Shown here: piece by piece, positions 23,501 to 36,433 of the stretch | Numbering within the stretch: the stretch's first letter is position 1 | Layout: each line of letters starts with the position of its first letter | Source: Crotophaga sulcirostris | Taxonomy: Eukaryota > Chordata > Aves > Cuculiformes > Crotophagidae | Assembly: GCA_013397455.1 (NCBI GenBank) | Contig: VYZB01000030.1 | Span: 517,924 to 581,923, forward strand | Direction of reading: 5' to 3' | DNA: 64,000 bases | The notes under the pieces: generated by a model | Database searches by the model: none | What the model was told of the DNA's origin: nothing | Seen by the model: only the letters and a program-made list of their open reading frames with translations | Made by a program: the position numbers and the translations under genes

Positions 23501-25359
23501 GGGACCTTTTGTCCTTTGATTCAGGCACCAGGGTGTGATTGCCATTAACCTCTTCTGTGAGAAGTTGGACTGGCCAGATTCTCTGATGGAGGCCACTGGC
23601 TGCCCTTCTTGGCTATCACCCATATCATTCTCATGTAAGATTTCACAGAATTTATTTTCTCACTTCCATCCCAGGCTGTGGTGTGCTTGGCGCAGGAGCT
23701 GCAATCCATGCAGTATTATTATTAGGCAATAAATGGTGCCAGTGAATGATTAAAAAACAGGCAGAACTGCTGGTATTGATTTTTTAAGCTCTGTAAAGAA
23801 TTGTATGGAGTTTTTTTAGTGTGCATTCTCAGGACAATCCAGGTCATCCATGGGAATCTTCAAAATATCACTCTGCAAGAATGCAAATAGTGAAACTTTG
23901 AATCTGCAGAGGCTCTTTTGCCTACCCATGCCCTGGGCTACCACTGCCAGCAGCACTGGTAGGGACAAAGCATCAGCTCTGGGGGTGTAATTTCCACCCT
24001 TATAATAAAAACAAAACTGCTACCTTGCTGGGAAAAGCAGAGAGGGAATCCTGCAGCAAAGATGCAGGAACAGACTGTGCAGACACTGATGGATGTTGGT
24101 AATATTTTCTGCCCTTCTCCCTGGAGTTTCATGTGCTGAACGGCTTCTGGCAGAGCCCTCCTCCTCTCCTGCCTGCTTTCCAGTCCCAGCACTCTCTCCT
24201 TCTTTCCTACCTTCTCACTTTCTTCTTGTCCTCAATTTACACCATCCCTGTTGGCTTGAGGTTCACAGCAATCCACTTTCTTACTCCCTGTCTCCACTTC
24301 TCATAACATCCACTTGACCTTGCTTAACAAATGTACCTATACTGATGGACTTTGTGCTGGAGCAGATGAGAAACACACATACTTCCTTACCAGCTCCTGC
24401 ATTACACCCAGTAGCCTTTCACCATTTAAGCTCACAACCTTTCACAAGGTGATAACCTCCACCAAAAAGCTGATAACAAGCGTGCTGCTGCAGAGGGCTC
24501 TTTAACCACTGTTATTTCCATAGCTGTTGTCAAAGTGGGGTGCCAGATGCCTCTTACCCTCAGATTCTTGTTCATAAAAGCTAGTGCAAAAAAAAAGACC
24601 ACAAGAACAAAACACACCCCAAAACCCCTAACAACCTGCGTTCAGATGTTCCCTGTTCAGATTCATTTACAGGTATTTTTGTGTGCAGAGAAATAAAGAA
24701 ACATTGCAGAAAATTGCCTAAGTTACATTTGGGAATTGGATCCCCAACCCTTATTAATAGTCAGTAAGATTGGTGCCTGAGAGTCGTTCATGTCCTTGAA
24801 AATCTCACCTTTTGATTTCAGGAGAAGGGAAAAATGAATAGCTCCTCCTGCATTGAAGTTTCTTGGTGGAGACAGAAGATATACAGCTTTCCACACACCT
24901 TTGTGACTTAGGAATATTCAGCTTAAAGACTTAGAAATGAATGTTTTAAGTCATCTACGCAACTCCAGACCCAGGCTGAAAAAGTGCTCAGAGGTGCCTT
25001 TGCACTTGTAAACCTCTCATCCTGCACAGCTTTTAGAATTGAAAATTTAATGCACTGGAAAGCAGCAGTCTTCTAGGTGTTGGATGTAATCTCTTGGATG
25101 CCGTCTTTTACTCTGATGTTAAAAAATAAAAACGAACTTCTTTGCAGAACAAATATCTGAAAAACAGGCCTAAAACCCAGACTGCAAGTAATGTGAACGA
25201 GAATTCGAATTATGCAGAAATACTGGAGCAGTGAGCAGGAGCAGCAGAGGTTTCTGCCACTGCACAAGACCTCATCAGGGAGAAGAGGAGACCTGACTGG
25301 CACATCTGTGAATGGAATTACTTTTAGTGTCCAGGAGTCACTCAAAAAGAAACCTTTTT
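23501..25359. other. Non-coding stretch, no gene seen
   Basis: No gene is recognised. C/T-rich sequence occurs again around 24110-24310. An A- and C-rich patch lies at 24588-24640. Confidence 0.55.
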
Positions 25360-25529
25360 TAAAGTGGAGTTAATTAAATTAATCTTGAAACAACTAAAAG
25401 ATAAATCACTGCCAGGTATGTTGCTTTTAAATAAAAAGTAGCACTACATAGTTCTGCAGATTTATACAGGCCAAGATTTAGCATCCTTTGTAGACCCCAT
25501 CTGCCTAAAGACCTGCATCTTATCTGATC

Positions 25530-25543
25530 ATTTCCATGGCAAC
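25530..25543 (-). promoter_or_regulatory. RFX X-box-like site (minus strand)
   Basis: Read on the minus strand the site is GTTGCCATGGAAAT, matching 13 of 14 positions of GTTGCCATGGAAAC. The dyad is almost complete, as expected for a dimeric RFX site. It lies 91 bp from a second copy on the opposite strand. Confidence 0.6.
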
Positions 25544-25634
25544 AGCTCTGGGATTAGAAAAAGATGAATGTTTAGGAATAGTTGCTGGAATTTCATGGAA
25601 GATGATGAATTGAGGATTACTTCACTACCTACGT

Positions 25635-25648
25635 GTTACCATGGAAAT
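25635..25648 (+). promoter_or_regulatory. RFX X-box-like site (plus strand)
   Basis: The sequence is GTTACCATGGAAAT, differing by a single base from the reverse complement of the site at 25530-25543. The two sites therefore form an inverted pair about 105 bp apart centre to centre. Confidence 0.55.
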
Positions 25649-25760
25649 GTGCATTTACAAATTGCATAGGATTTGAAATGCCACCGTTATTAGTATAAAT
25701 TTGTGCTGTTTTTCTAAAAAGCTCCAGCAAGAGAAGTTGTCTCTCTTTTTTCACACCTCT

Positions 25761-26564
25761 CTACCCCATTGAGCACATACAGAGTGCAGCATTAGAGTGG
25801 TGCTGGCTGTGGAAGTGGAAACAATTATCAAATCTTGGAACTAATTCTCTCTTGCCAGACAACCTCCTAAATGAAACATAGGTAGTGAAAAGGGTTAAAC
25901 AAAATATTGTACTGACACACAGAAAAACCACTAATCAAACCAAAAAACCTCCTCTTCATATACACGTATTTAATGGAATTCAATAATTGGATGAATGGGT
26001 TTATGAAGTACCACATCTGACTTGGTGACTTGGAAGATCCCATTCAGTCTCATGAACCCCAGGTCATTCTTAAAACCGTATTATTTGTTTTAGTGGAATT
26101 CTTAGTTTAAGCATGAAACAAACCTACGTGGTCTTCTTTGTAAACTATCTGTAAAATGTTCCATATTGGAGTAACGTGCTATGCCCTACCTATAAGACTG
26201 AAGTCAGACTTGAGAACTAATTCTTAGCAAAGCCTTGCGATATGGACAATTCCCATCTTTGAAGCCCAGAGCAAAAGAAGACTGAGAAATAATTCCTACC
26301 CATACATAAACCACAAAAATTCAGAGGGTCAGATAAATAACCTCTGGAAATTCTTTTATCACAGATGCACCTGTTCTTCAATAGGGACCAAGGAAGCATC
26401 TTACTGTACAAAGAACTGCAACTATCATAATAACATAAAATAGAATGGCATAGTAACTCAAAGAATGATACTGTAGTTGAACTGTGAATTTCATCTGGTG
26501 GTCCCAGAGCACCACTGAAACAAAAATGAAGATTTGCAGCATCTTGAAAAGGAAGCATTATTAA
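25761..26564. other. Non-coding stretch, no gene seen
   Basis: No recognised gene. The 138-codon minus frame at 26217-26633 resembles no family and runs into the MIR-like fragment at 26565, so it is very probably spurious. Confidence 0.6.
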
Positions 26565-26650
26565 TGTCACTTTGTGTATTGGGAAACCGAGTCTAGAGAA
26601 GCTAACCCGAGGGTCAGCAGCTTGGCTGAGCATGGATCCAGTCTGGTATT
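26565..26650 (-). mobile_element. MIR-like SINE fragment (minus strand)
   Basis: The plus-strand words gtattgggaaaccgagtct, agagaagctaac, gagggtcagcagcttggc and tggatccagtctggt follow the reverse complement of the MIR core (gatgaggaaactgaggc - agagaggttaag - aaggtcacacagct - ggatttgaacccaggtctg). Order and spacing agree well, making this one of the better MIR matches in the window. Confidence 0.6.
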
Positions 26651-28364
26651 ATGCAAAATTGACTGGTATTAGCTGGTTATAAGTCTTCAATAAGGAATGG
26701 GTGTCACAGTGATATATGTGATGCAGATGTAAGAATCTCTTGGGGAAGAATCAAAGGGGTCCTCTAAGGACAAGCCCCCCTTGTCCCCAGGTTTAGGGAC
26801 ACATTTGGGTGCTGGCAGGCAGCCAGCTTGGGGCCTGGGTTTGCTGAGGAGCAAGAAGCTGATCCTATTCAATACTCAGCCCCAACCTCCAAAGCACAAA
26901 ATTTCCCAGGAAACTGGGGGCAAAGGACCTGGCAGCAATTTATCAAGGGGAAAAAGTAATGACTCTTGTGCTCCTTGGAGGCATTCAGGCAACTGTCCCT
27001 TGTTTTTCCTAGGTTGACCGTTGCTGTCCCATGGAGGGCATACGGTGAGATACCAGATGCTGAGCATCACACAGAGCATTCCACTCTCCATCCCACACCC
27101 ACTTGATGCCCACCAGCTATACACGCAGCAGCATCAGGGCCCAGGGGTGCACTTACACCCTCCTCTCCCCTTTCCTATGTGATAGGTTCCCAAATTAACA
27201 TAGATGATTTATTAGCCAGATAGCTTTACACTCAGTGACAAAATTTACAGTGGCTTTTTTGGGTATTGCTCTTCTGTCCTACCCCTTTCTTACGACACCC
27301 CTGTTTTCTTTTACTTGATTTATATATATATACATATGTATCAGCTAAATGACTTCTGGGCTCTACCTCTTTGGGACAAATGGAAGTCAGATCCCTCTGT
27401 CTGCCTGGAAGCCCAGTTTCTCTCCTATCCAGCCTCCCGCAGACTTTCTCACGAGCAATAGGAAATACTTAGAGCAGTCAAAGCTGCAAGGAGGAGGCAC
27501 AGCATCTTCCCAGTGGTGAGAAAATCAGAAGGGAATCAGCTGGTTGGAAAACCTCCACCCTTTCCTGAGATAAGCTCCACTGCTGGAAGTAAAGCCAGAG
27601 ACAATGAAAGAAAACAGCCTGGGTGGGGTGGGGTTTCCTCCTCTCCCATGGCTCTGACGTTTGGGAACAGCGTTTCCAGAGGCTGTGAGCCCTTCACTGG
27701 CTTCACTGCCCTGTGTTTGTACACTCAGAAACACCCTCAGCAGACAGGAGTGAACACGTTATCCTGGAGCCCAGCCAGTCTCTGGCACACAGAGCATCAA
27801 AGCACCACTGCCTCTTTCAGTACAACTGCACACGCTTCCTCAGAGGAGGCTGTGCAAGACTTCAGGTGTTCAGGGGAAGAGAAGTCACTGGAAGTGATGT
27901 AGTTTGGCTGGTGGAAATGGGTGGTTGCCCAGTACCCTGCCATCCACTGCCTAAGGGAAATTGGAGCCAGAGTTAGGACAAGTTACTTGCACGCTTCTAT
28001 TTTTGGCTGCTGCAAGCTGGAGCAAGCGCCGTACCAAAAAGACTCAAAGTTCAGGCAATGAGATTCTTCTGGTTTTCTTAGCAGTTTGTATGTGGGTTTT
28101 AAGCTGCTGAAGTTCAAATATTGCAGGGCAGTAAAAAAGGCTATTTTGGAGGACAGTGGGGATGCAGCCAACAGCTTGAATAGCCTTTTCTTCCAGTCCT
28201 GCACAGACAGAATGCTTGTAACTTTCCACACACAAGCAAACAATGGATTTCAATTATGGAAAACATTAATGTTGAAAAGGGTGAAACAAAAGTGGGAGCG
28301 TGCCAGCTTTATGGATGAGGGTGCCTCTCTGTTAAGGGCAGGGGTTTGGGACCAATCTCAACCC
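26651..28364. other. Non-coding stretch, no gene seen
   Basis: No gene is recognised. The TA-rich microsatellite at 27321-27340 is listed separately. Overlapping frames at 27513-27976 on both strands (up to 129 codons) lie in GC-richer DNA and have no family resemblance. At 27001-27042 a polypyrimidine-AG and a GTGAG donor flank 32 bases, too short to call an exon. Confidence 0.5.
27321..27340. repeat. Short (TA)n microsatellite
   Basis: Six TA units are followed by an imperfect tacatatgta tail. It is too short to be notable. Confidence 0.8.
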
Positions 28365-28500
28365 TAACACCTGTCAAAGATCTTGAGATCTTGGCAAGCC
28401 CTTCATCTCAGTGTGCCTCACCATGTCACTTGTAGCACAGGGACAGTCATCGTTTGGCACCTGCCTCTGGAGCACAGTGGAATATGCTTTGCAGGACCAC
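28365..28500 (+). mobile_element. MIR-like SINE fragment
   Basis: The words gagatcttggcaagcccttc, atctcagtgtgcctcacc, cttgtagcacagggacag and ggcacctgcctctgg, in that order, follow the 3' half of MIR (accttgggcaagtcactt - cctctctgtgcctcagtttccc - atctgtaaaatggggata - gtacctacctc). The match is decayed but collinear. Confidence 0.55.
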
Positions 28501-31472
28501 CTCATACTGCAAGTCTAGGGCAATGGAAGCTGACCTCACTGTTATACACACCATAAGACAGCCAGTCCTCCCTTAGTGACATGGAAAAAAACAAGCAAAC
28601 CTCTTTTAAAATCTTTTTCTTTGATTTGTTTTGTGAAGAAAAGAGCTGGGAAGGGAATATATATATTTTCACATGAAGAGAAGGTGATCAAATGCATCCA
28701 AGATGTTTAGCCTTGGGAGATGAAAAAGATCCTTAGTTCCTGTCAACTTTCCTAAATCGTTATCAGAGCAATTATGTGTGATTTAGTAGTTTTCTCTGTT
28801 ACAATGCAATTTTCTCTGTTGTCTGACATGATAAATGGAATTGCAGACCTGGCCCCTGTATGACTTCCCTGAATCTACTGCATGGGACAGGTGAGAAATA
28901 TTACAGTAGGGTAAAAAAAAAAAGCACTGGGTGATACATGGGAATGGACTGGTTCCTGCAGGTTTCTCCACATGTCCTTAGCAGTCAGTAAATTATCAAG
29001 AGGGTGAGAAGTTACCCAGACTTAAACAAGGAAAGCTGACTCCACTGTCCTTGAATGGCTGAGATCAGGGTGATGACTTTACTGAGAGGTTTCAGACAGT
29101 GAGGATTCACAGCTGTGCAGCTCCCATTGCAGGCAAGGTGTGGGAGAGGGGTGCCAATCCCTCTGGGGGAGTCACTCACACTCTCCCCACACTGGACACT
29201 GCTCTGGGGAGTGATTTATGATATGCACAAAGGGGTTTATTATGGACCTGATTTTCAGAGGCCAGGATTTATTTTTTTTTTTCAGTTCTTAGCAATTTGG
29301 CATTTAAAAAATAACCCCCGAGATTTACATTTGTTCCTTTGTAGTCCTCAGAACACAGTTGCAACTTTACCGCTCAGCCATGAGGTTTCAAAATAACCTT
29401 TCCTCTTCTGACTTTTAAGGAGATGGCACTCTTAGTGTATCATGTTACTCCAGAAGCTGGATCCCACCGAATATTACAATGCTCAGGATGAAAATACTGC
29501 AGATTTCCAGCTCTGGTAACCTCAACCCTAGAGGAGGTTCTCACTGTTGACTGGAGACATCCAGCATTACAGGGCAGACAGGGTTTGTTTTTTGGAGAAA
29601 AACAAGGAGGGATTTGGAATGAAATAACAGCCTTGAGATTTACTACTGCATGTTTGTTTCTTTTCAAACACAGACCTTATACATCCCACTGCAGGTTTCC
29701 TATACTGGTAACACTCCTACAGATTTTGGGTTACTACTGCAAAACAGTCACAACACCACTGCAGCATGTTGTATCTCGAGGTCCTTTACACCCATGCAGA
29801 GAATCTTTTACATTTAGGCAGTGCCATTTTGTCCCTACATGAATGCATGTGACTATATGAGATCAGGGATACACAGGCTGTTACTGCATAGAATTGCTCT
29901 TTTCACTGGTTAAGTATGAAGTCAGCTTATAACTAACTCAGAGGTGGGAAGTCCCTGTTCAGATCCCGGAGAAAGGAACAACAACAAGAGAAGATACAGG
30001 GCACAGTGCACCTCCTAATAAAGCCAAAACACACAGCAGTTTGTTTTGCAGTACTGGAAGCAACCTAAAGAAATTAAATGCAATGACAAAGGCTTCCACT
30101 GAAATGAAGGGCACAGCTCCTGGCACCATTAGAAATGCTGGATTAAAAACCTTACTCCCCCCCCTTTCTGTATATTTCCAAAATAGCTATAGGAAGTAGA
30201 AGAAACATGACTCAAAGATAGACTTTTCCTCTTAACGCCCAGCTTCCTTCCTTGAACAGCTGGGAGAAACCTCAGCCACACATATCTGTGAGCAGGGGCT
30301 TTATTTGAAGTTCTCCTATTGTTAGGAAAACCCCACCAAGGAGTTTGTGACCTCTTCCACAGACATCCTGAGTCAGACAGGTCAGTCATGAAGTAGAGGA
30401 TCTTGTTGCTTTAGGATGCTGTTTTATCCAAGAAAGCAGGATGCAAGGTTTATCCTGACCTTCTGCTCTCAAAGAATAGGCAACTATTTCAGTCATTGGT
30501 TTCTGCAAGATAATGTTAGGGCAGAGTTTAGTCAGAGTAGATTAAATGTCTTCTACTCACATGACACGTGTCAAGCACACAGCCTGTAGTATTTAGCCTG
30601 CTGGACAAGATGGTCTGGTTTTTTCTGAACCTGGCTACCTGGTGGAAGCACAGCCAGGCTCCACATGAAGAACAATGCAGGAGATGAGCAATGCTGATGT
30701 TCATAGGTGGAAATTAGCATCCTCCCTAAAATGTGTAAACATCTTCAGACAGCTCCGTTGAAGGAAAGAGATAAGTATTTTGCAACAGAATTTGAGATTT
30801 AAAGAACCCTAGAAGAATTGGTGCAACCTTGTTTTGGGTTGGGGACTACTACTGACAAGAAAGATTATTTAAGCCATTTCTGAATCATTGCTAAAATATT
30901 TTGCATTAGGAAAGATGACATTTTTGTACAGAAAACCTAGATTTTGGCAAGTGAGAAATTTTGGGAGAAACTTTGAAATCACTTAAAACCATGTTTCCAT
31001 AGAGCTCAGATGAAGGCACAGATAGCATTTCAGCAGGTATGCAGGATTACAGTGATTAAAAGGATTTCCCATTCTGCTTCCAAACAACTAACTCTTTTCT
31101 CTATTATTTCTGCTGGTCAGGTCAGAAGGTGTGTCACAGGGGAGCTGGAGCTGCTCTGAAGAAGCAGGCAGCTGGAGGCTGTAGCTGACTCACATCTCTG
31201 CACTGGGAATCCCCAGTCTTTACATCATCTGAGACTGAACAAATGTTAATTTCCACAGCTAGGTTAAATTCTCTGTAAGTTAAAAAGCAAGGACCATGCT
31301 GTTTCAAGGACTCTAACCCACCTGGAAGAGCAAGACCAAGGAGAATTACACCAGTTAAATAAGAAGTATTGTTTTACATTTTGCAAGGTAACACTGATCC
31401 TTTTCTCATCTGATCTCCCTTCTTGTGGGCTTCTCAATCCTCCTAAAAAGAAACGGGCATCGCTTCTTTAAT
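28501..31472. other. Non-coding stretch, no gene seen
   Basis: No gene is recognised in 3 kb. At 29244-29263 the words gacctgattttcagaggcc match the start of another sauropsid-type repeat, but the rest of the element is not visible. T-rich runs lie at 29269-29282, and a C8 run at 30157-30164. Confidence 0.55.
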
Positions 31473-31513
31473 TATGTTACACACATATAAGTTATATGTT
31501 ACAAACATATAAG
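31473..31513. repeat. Two-copy tandem repeat, 22-bp period
   Basis: A 19-base word, tatgttacacacatataag, at 31473-31491 is repeated with one mismatch at 31495-31513. It is a short local duplication. Confidence 0.8.
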
Positions 31514-32787
31514 CTGCCAACTGAATTTATCCTTGAAAGCCAGATAAGAAAACAGCACTGAAAAGAGAAATCAAGCAATTCTTACATTGAGATCATAGCT
31601 CTCCTGTCTACTAGTTTATGTGTTCCTCTACTGAAGATCATAGCCAAGCATAAGGATGCCATAAACAAAATATCACACTGCTGAAGTTTAAAAAGTCTCT
31701 TGAGACCATTTGCAGCCAGCAACAGTCTGAGGGAAGCTGGATCATCATTTAATGTGTCCAAAAGATACAATAAAAGGCTTAGTGAAAGATGCCAGAGGGA
31801 ACCCCAAGTCTTGCTTTCGCAAAGGTAAGGAGTCTCTAGGAGGATCTGCAGCGATGATACTAACCAGAACAATCCTGAATCCCTTGACTAATCCTGGTAA
31901 TTACTGTCTCATTATTTACAGGTTATCTCAGAGGCTGTGACAGGGCAAGGTCATTTTGGATTGATAACGTGCTTCTAATTGCAGCAGTCTGACTTGAGTG
32001 CAGGTCAGCTCAGGAGGGTAAAGTGTCACCAAATTCAAGTGGTTTTGCCTCTTGGAGGTGCCAGCTGTCTGTCAGGGCTGGGTGCAGCCAATACACTTAC
32101 CCTGCAGTCAGCTGCTTCCACCAGGATCAAGGTGTGGGCACATGATGGATGCACTCAGGTAGCTGCATTGCCATGCAGCTTGTGGGATGCCCACTGTCCC
32201 AGGGGCACAAACACTCAGTGTCACTTTGAAGACTGATTGGAACAGATGTTGTGCAGTGCTAAACCTCCAGAGGCTCCCTGTGCCACTCTCACTCTCCTTT
32301 GAAATAACATCTGTGTCCCTCAGAAACAGGGTTGGAAATGAAGTCAGATCTAGCTCTGCAGTGATTTCCTTTCATCAGGTCCTCTACCACTTGCTTTCTC
32401 TGCACATCCCAGATCAAACACCAGCTGTAAAAATACAAACTTAGACAGGTGTTTTGGCCCCTGCTGCCCTGGAGAGTTTGGATGCTGTGAGTAATCAGTT
32501 AACACAGGCTAAAAAGAATAAAAACCTTTTAGGGAGACCAGGGCTACAATCAACTTAAATTTATTTGTAGTATCAAGGATGTGCACTGGATCAAGCATAT
32601 TCACTGGAACCAGGAAAATATGGAAACATCAGAGCAATGCATCTGCTAGTCCTTCCCTAGGTCTGTATCAGGAGGAAGGGGTTAATTTTGCCTTGAAAAC
32701 AGGAGGTTTGGCTTTCTGTTCCCTGCAGGGGATCACTTCTTGCTGTGAAGCAGAAGCCTATAGCCAGAGCCAGAACCTCAGGGGCTC

Positions 32788-32825
32788 CAAGAACAACAGG
32801 GTCTCTCAAGAACAATAGGGTCTCT
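32788..32825. repeat. Perfectly adjacent 19-bp tandem duplication
   Basis: The word caagaacaacagggtctct at 32788-32806 is repeated directly at 32807-32825 with one mismatch (c to t). It looks like recent replication slippage. Confidence 0.9.
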
Positions 32826-35800
32826 AAGAGTTAAAAAGCTGTGGTGCAAACATAAGTAATTATGGCATTGCTGAGGTGCTGAACAGGCAAACCTGGGAAG
32901 AGCAAGGAGGTGGGATTCATCCTCTTCACATGACTTTTCCAATTATTATTTTTTCTTCCTAGACATATACTGCAAAAAAGAACAAACTGTTCTCACAACT
33001 GGGGTGCCAGCCCTCAACCCTGTTACTTAGGTATGGTTTGCCTTCATTTTTATAAAATTTAATGATCTGTGCCTGGAGCTCTGAAAAATAAGTATTTGAA
33101 AAATAATTTATTTTCACTGCATTGCATTTTTTTTGCTACCTGTAACATGCTTACTTCTCTTTTATTGTTGCACTGTGCCATGCTGAAGAAACACAGACAG
33201 TGATGGCAAAGAAGAGTTATCTGAGTTTTCCACAGCAAGGCAAATCTAATGCTGATAATAGTATTTTGTATTTGTACAATAGTTCACTTGCGTGATACCA
33301 TTATATCCCCTAGTAATGCTGTGGAGAGATCTGAAAAGTTCTCAAAACAGAGGGTCTTCCCTCTGGGTGGATAGAGAAACTGAGTCATGCAAAATAATCA
33401 CTATTTAACTTTGTATTCATCAAGGCATTCAATGATATGCTTAAGCCATTTTCTGTTTCACAAAGCATTTAAGCCTGTCCTACATGGGATAAGCCACCAA
33501 GTTGTCAGTTGAAGAATGCATTTTCCAAAGCATTGAACACTTCGGAACTCCATTTGAAATAAAGTGTGGCCTTTAAGACAAATATAATCCTTTTATTTCC
33601 AGCCTTATATTTCCCCTTCAGTGAAGTGAATGGGTGCAAACACGGTAAGCTTAGTGGGGTTTCTCCTATTCTGAAGTTTAGGGGCAAGGAGGAACACTAC
33701 CCAAACTGGGGCCAAACAGCCCTGAAATTGAGCTGTAGAAAGTATAACATCCATTTGAGCACAAAGGGCTTTTTCAGATCTAAATGGCAGCATGAACTTG
33801 TAGATTAAGAGGAAAAAAGGCAAGACAAAACTTCCTTTTACCAGGCTTTAAACCTGGAAAATTTAATTCCAGCCTCCCCTCCTTTCTCCTGGGGAGCCTA
33901 GCAGAAGCTATTTCAGAAGTTACATCTTTTAGCAACCTCATATTCCCTTAATAAACACACAAGGTGATGGACCTGTGTAGAGTAATAATACGTTCCTCCA
34001 AGATGATGCCTCCCCAACTAAGCACAGCCTATTCCCTCTTCAAAAGGCCAGGTGGGTAAGATACCTCCCAAACTGCATTTGTCACTATCAAACAAGACAG
34101 TGTTTGTACACTTGGGAATAAAGTAAAAACAATTATCTTTTCACATACTTGAAAAGGATGCTCTGCAGCCACCTGACTGCTTTATCTTCATTATTTTTAG
34201 TTGTAGAATTATGTAAATAGCAATTTAGAGAGCCCAGAGGATTCTGAAGATTCAGTTTAATGATTTGTAATTGTTTAATTGGACTGTAAACTGGCCCCTG
34301 CAGGGAGCTGAGCACAGGTACAAGTATATACTTCATGTCCCTACCAAAACCTGTTAATTGTCAGCTTTTATGTAAGCAACAGCTTCTAACCTCTCCCAGT
34401 AGCACAGCAGTTCCCCACTGCTGAGTATTAAACCAGCATTAAGTTTCAGCTAGGGAATGCATCACAGTGACTACAGCTTAGGCTGGACGTTCCCAGGCAG
34501 CAGAACCCAACCAGAGCACACCTTTCATAAGCACACCTTGATGACAGCATGTAGGGGGAAATGCCATTAGCAGGAAGAAGTAGAGATTTTTAGCTCAACC
34601 TTTCACACGCTCCATCGTACAGAAGCAGCACATGGTGAATTAAGAAAGAACGAACACAAATCCATGTTTCTGTTGGATACGTACCTGATATTTTGGAGAT
34701 GTGCTCTGACAAACCCAATCCAAAACACACCTGGACACGTATTTCTTGGATGCTGGCAATGTGCCCTATAAAAAGACATACAACTAACTTCCCTATGGAA
34801 GCAGCAAGGATCTCAAACCACAATCTAAACAGGAACAGTGCTCGCCTGAGCTGAAGGCCCAGCTACACTCCCTAAACCATCTTCTCTCCCTCCCAGGAAA
34901 GATAAATGGGGCAAGGAGATAAATCATTGCAAAAGGGCAGCAGGTGTCTGGAGGAAAAAAGGCCAGAGAACCTGAGATTATTTCTGCAGCAAGACTAACT
35001 GGCTTGACAAATGAAACATAATAGAAAGTGCCGACTCTGCTCCACTCTCCAGCCACCTCTCCTCTGGTCATTTCATTTGCCCTTCTTCCTCTCAACAAAA
35101 TAAAATGAAATGCATATTTTACTGTAAGCTTCTTTACAGCGCAGGCTGCAAAAGGCTGGAGGGCTCCCCTGGGGGAATGAGCCAACCAGTGATTGCTTCA
35201 TCCTTTAATTCTAAAGGCCAGGGACTTTCATTTTCAATTTCCTTTTATCAAGGGTTTCTCCATTACACTCAAGTTGCTTCTCCACACCCTTTCCTGAGTG
35301 ACAAGTGTGTGCTGGAAGGTGACAGACAGACACCATGTGTGTGGCTGGTACCAGAAAGAGACATCAAACAAACCAGAAAAGCAGGTTTTGAGATAAAGTT
35401 TGTCTCTGTATTGAGCCATACAGCTCAGCATCTCACTGTCAAATGTGATTAAAAATATCAATCAAAAGAACTAAGGGTACCAAGAGATCAGATGAGTGGG
35501 TTTCAATACCCTGCAACCAGTTTTCATTAAGCAGAAGGCAACAGCCAGGTAACAACCAGATTTATTTTTTATGGGACTTTGATTCCCTTACTTCCATCTC
35601 TTGGTCATACAGTGCAAGGGAAGCATAGCATAAGGATGTAGGATTCAGTCCTTGACTATCTGCCTCTTGCGCAGAGCACTTTTCTTCAAGCTGGGATAAT
35701 ATACACTTTGTAAAGCTGGACAAAGTTCACAATACTTTAGCAGTCTGGCTAAGACACCTCATAACAGGCAATTACAGCACACCCTGCCCAGCAGGGACTG

Positions 35801-36389
35801 ACTGCCTTGCCATAGGAAGTACCTTTATAATTTACATAAAAGAAAAGCAACCCTAACAATTTAATACCATCCAACGTATATATCCTTATATTCATTAATG
35901 GCCAGGCAGGCCAAGTCTCATGATATTGTGTTTGACTCAAAGACAACCAGAAAACTTCACTCCATAAATTCCTGTGACAGATTGCTGGCTCTGAGCCGAA
36001 GTGTTGACAGAAGACTCTCATCCACTGCGATGCCCTAAGATGTCACGCACGTATATGCCAGCACTTTCCTCTGTCAGTCCTGATTGGCAACAAGTTTCCC
36101 TGTCAAGTGTGTTAACCATCAGCTAGCCTTATATCTAGAGATTCCACCCCCCCTCAGTCTCTAATACCTTTGTAATTTATTTAATTCAATAAAGATTCTC
36201 AAGGATATTTTTAAGTGGCACAACTAAAGAGTATTAGAAACTCTTGATTGTCAGACAATGCTCTGCTAAGACACTTATCCAGCAAGTATGACCCTAGGAG
36301 AAGAACCACCTGAGAACCAGAACTGGAGACAGTATTAATTTGCATGGACAAGATAGTCCAATCCTGCCCAGCAACTGTGCATTATGTGT

Positions 36390-36433
36390 AAATATATATA
36401 CACATGACTATATATGCATTTATATATACACGC
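36390..36433. repeat. Imperfect TA/CA-rich simple repeat
   Basis: Three interrupted tatata blocks are separated by cacatgac and gcatt. It may be the remnant of a longer microsatellite. Confidence 0.75.

Larger units (their letters stand above)
25360..25760. promoter_or_regulatory. Candidate enhancer or conserved element with paired RFX X-boxes
   Basis: An AT-rich block opens with TTAATTAAATTAAT (25370-25383, homeodomain-like) and carries two near-consensus RFX X-boxes, at 25530-25543 and 25635-25648, in opposite orientation. There is no open frame and no repeat match. RFX factors bind GTTGCCATGGAAAC-like sites and control cilia, neural and MHC class II genes; which of these would apply cannot be told without the neighbouring genes. 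The boundaries are approximate. Sequence conservation is inferred from motif density, not measured. Confidence 0.45.

Noticed and set aside
26217..26633. 138-codon minus-strand frame
   Set aside because: Its start overlaps a MIR-like fragment, and the peptide is unremarkable.
27012..27046. A 32-base block flanked by a pyrimidine-AG and GTGAG
   Set aside because: It is shorter than nearly all vertebrate exons, no partner exon is recognised, and such pairs are frequent by chance.
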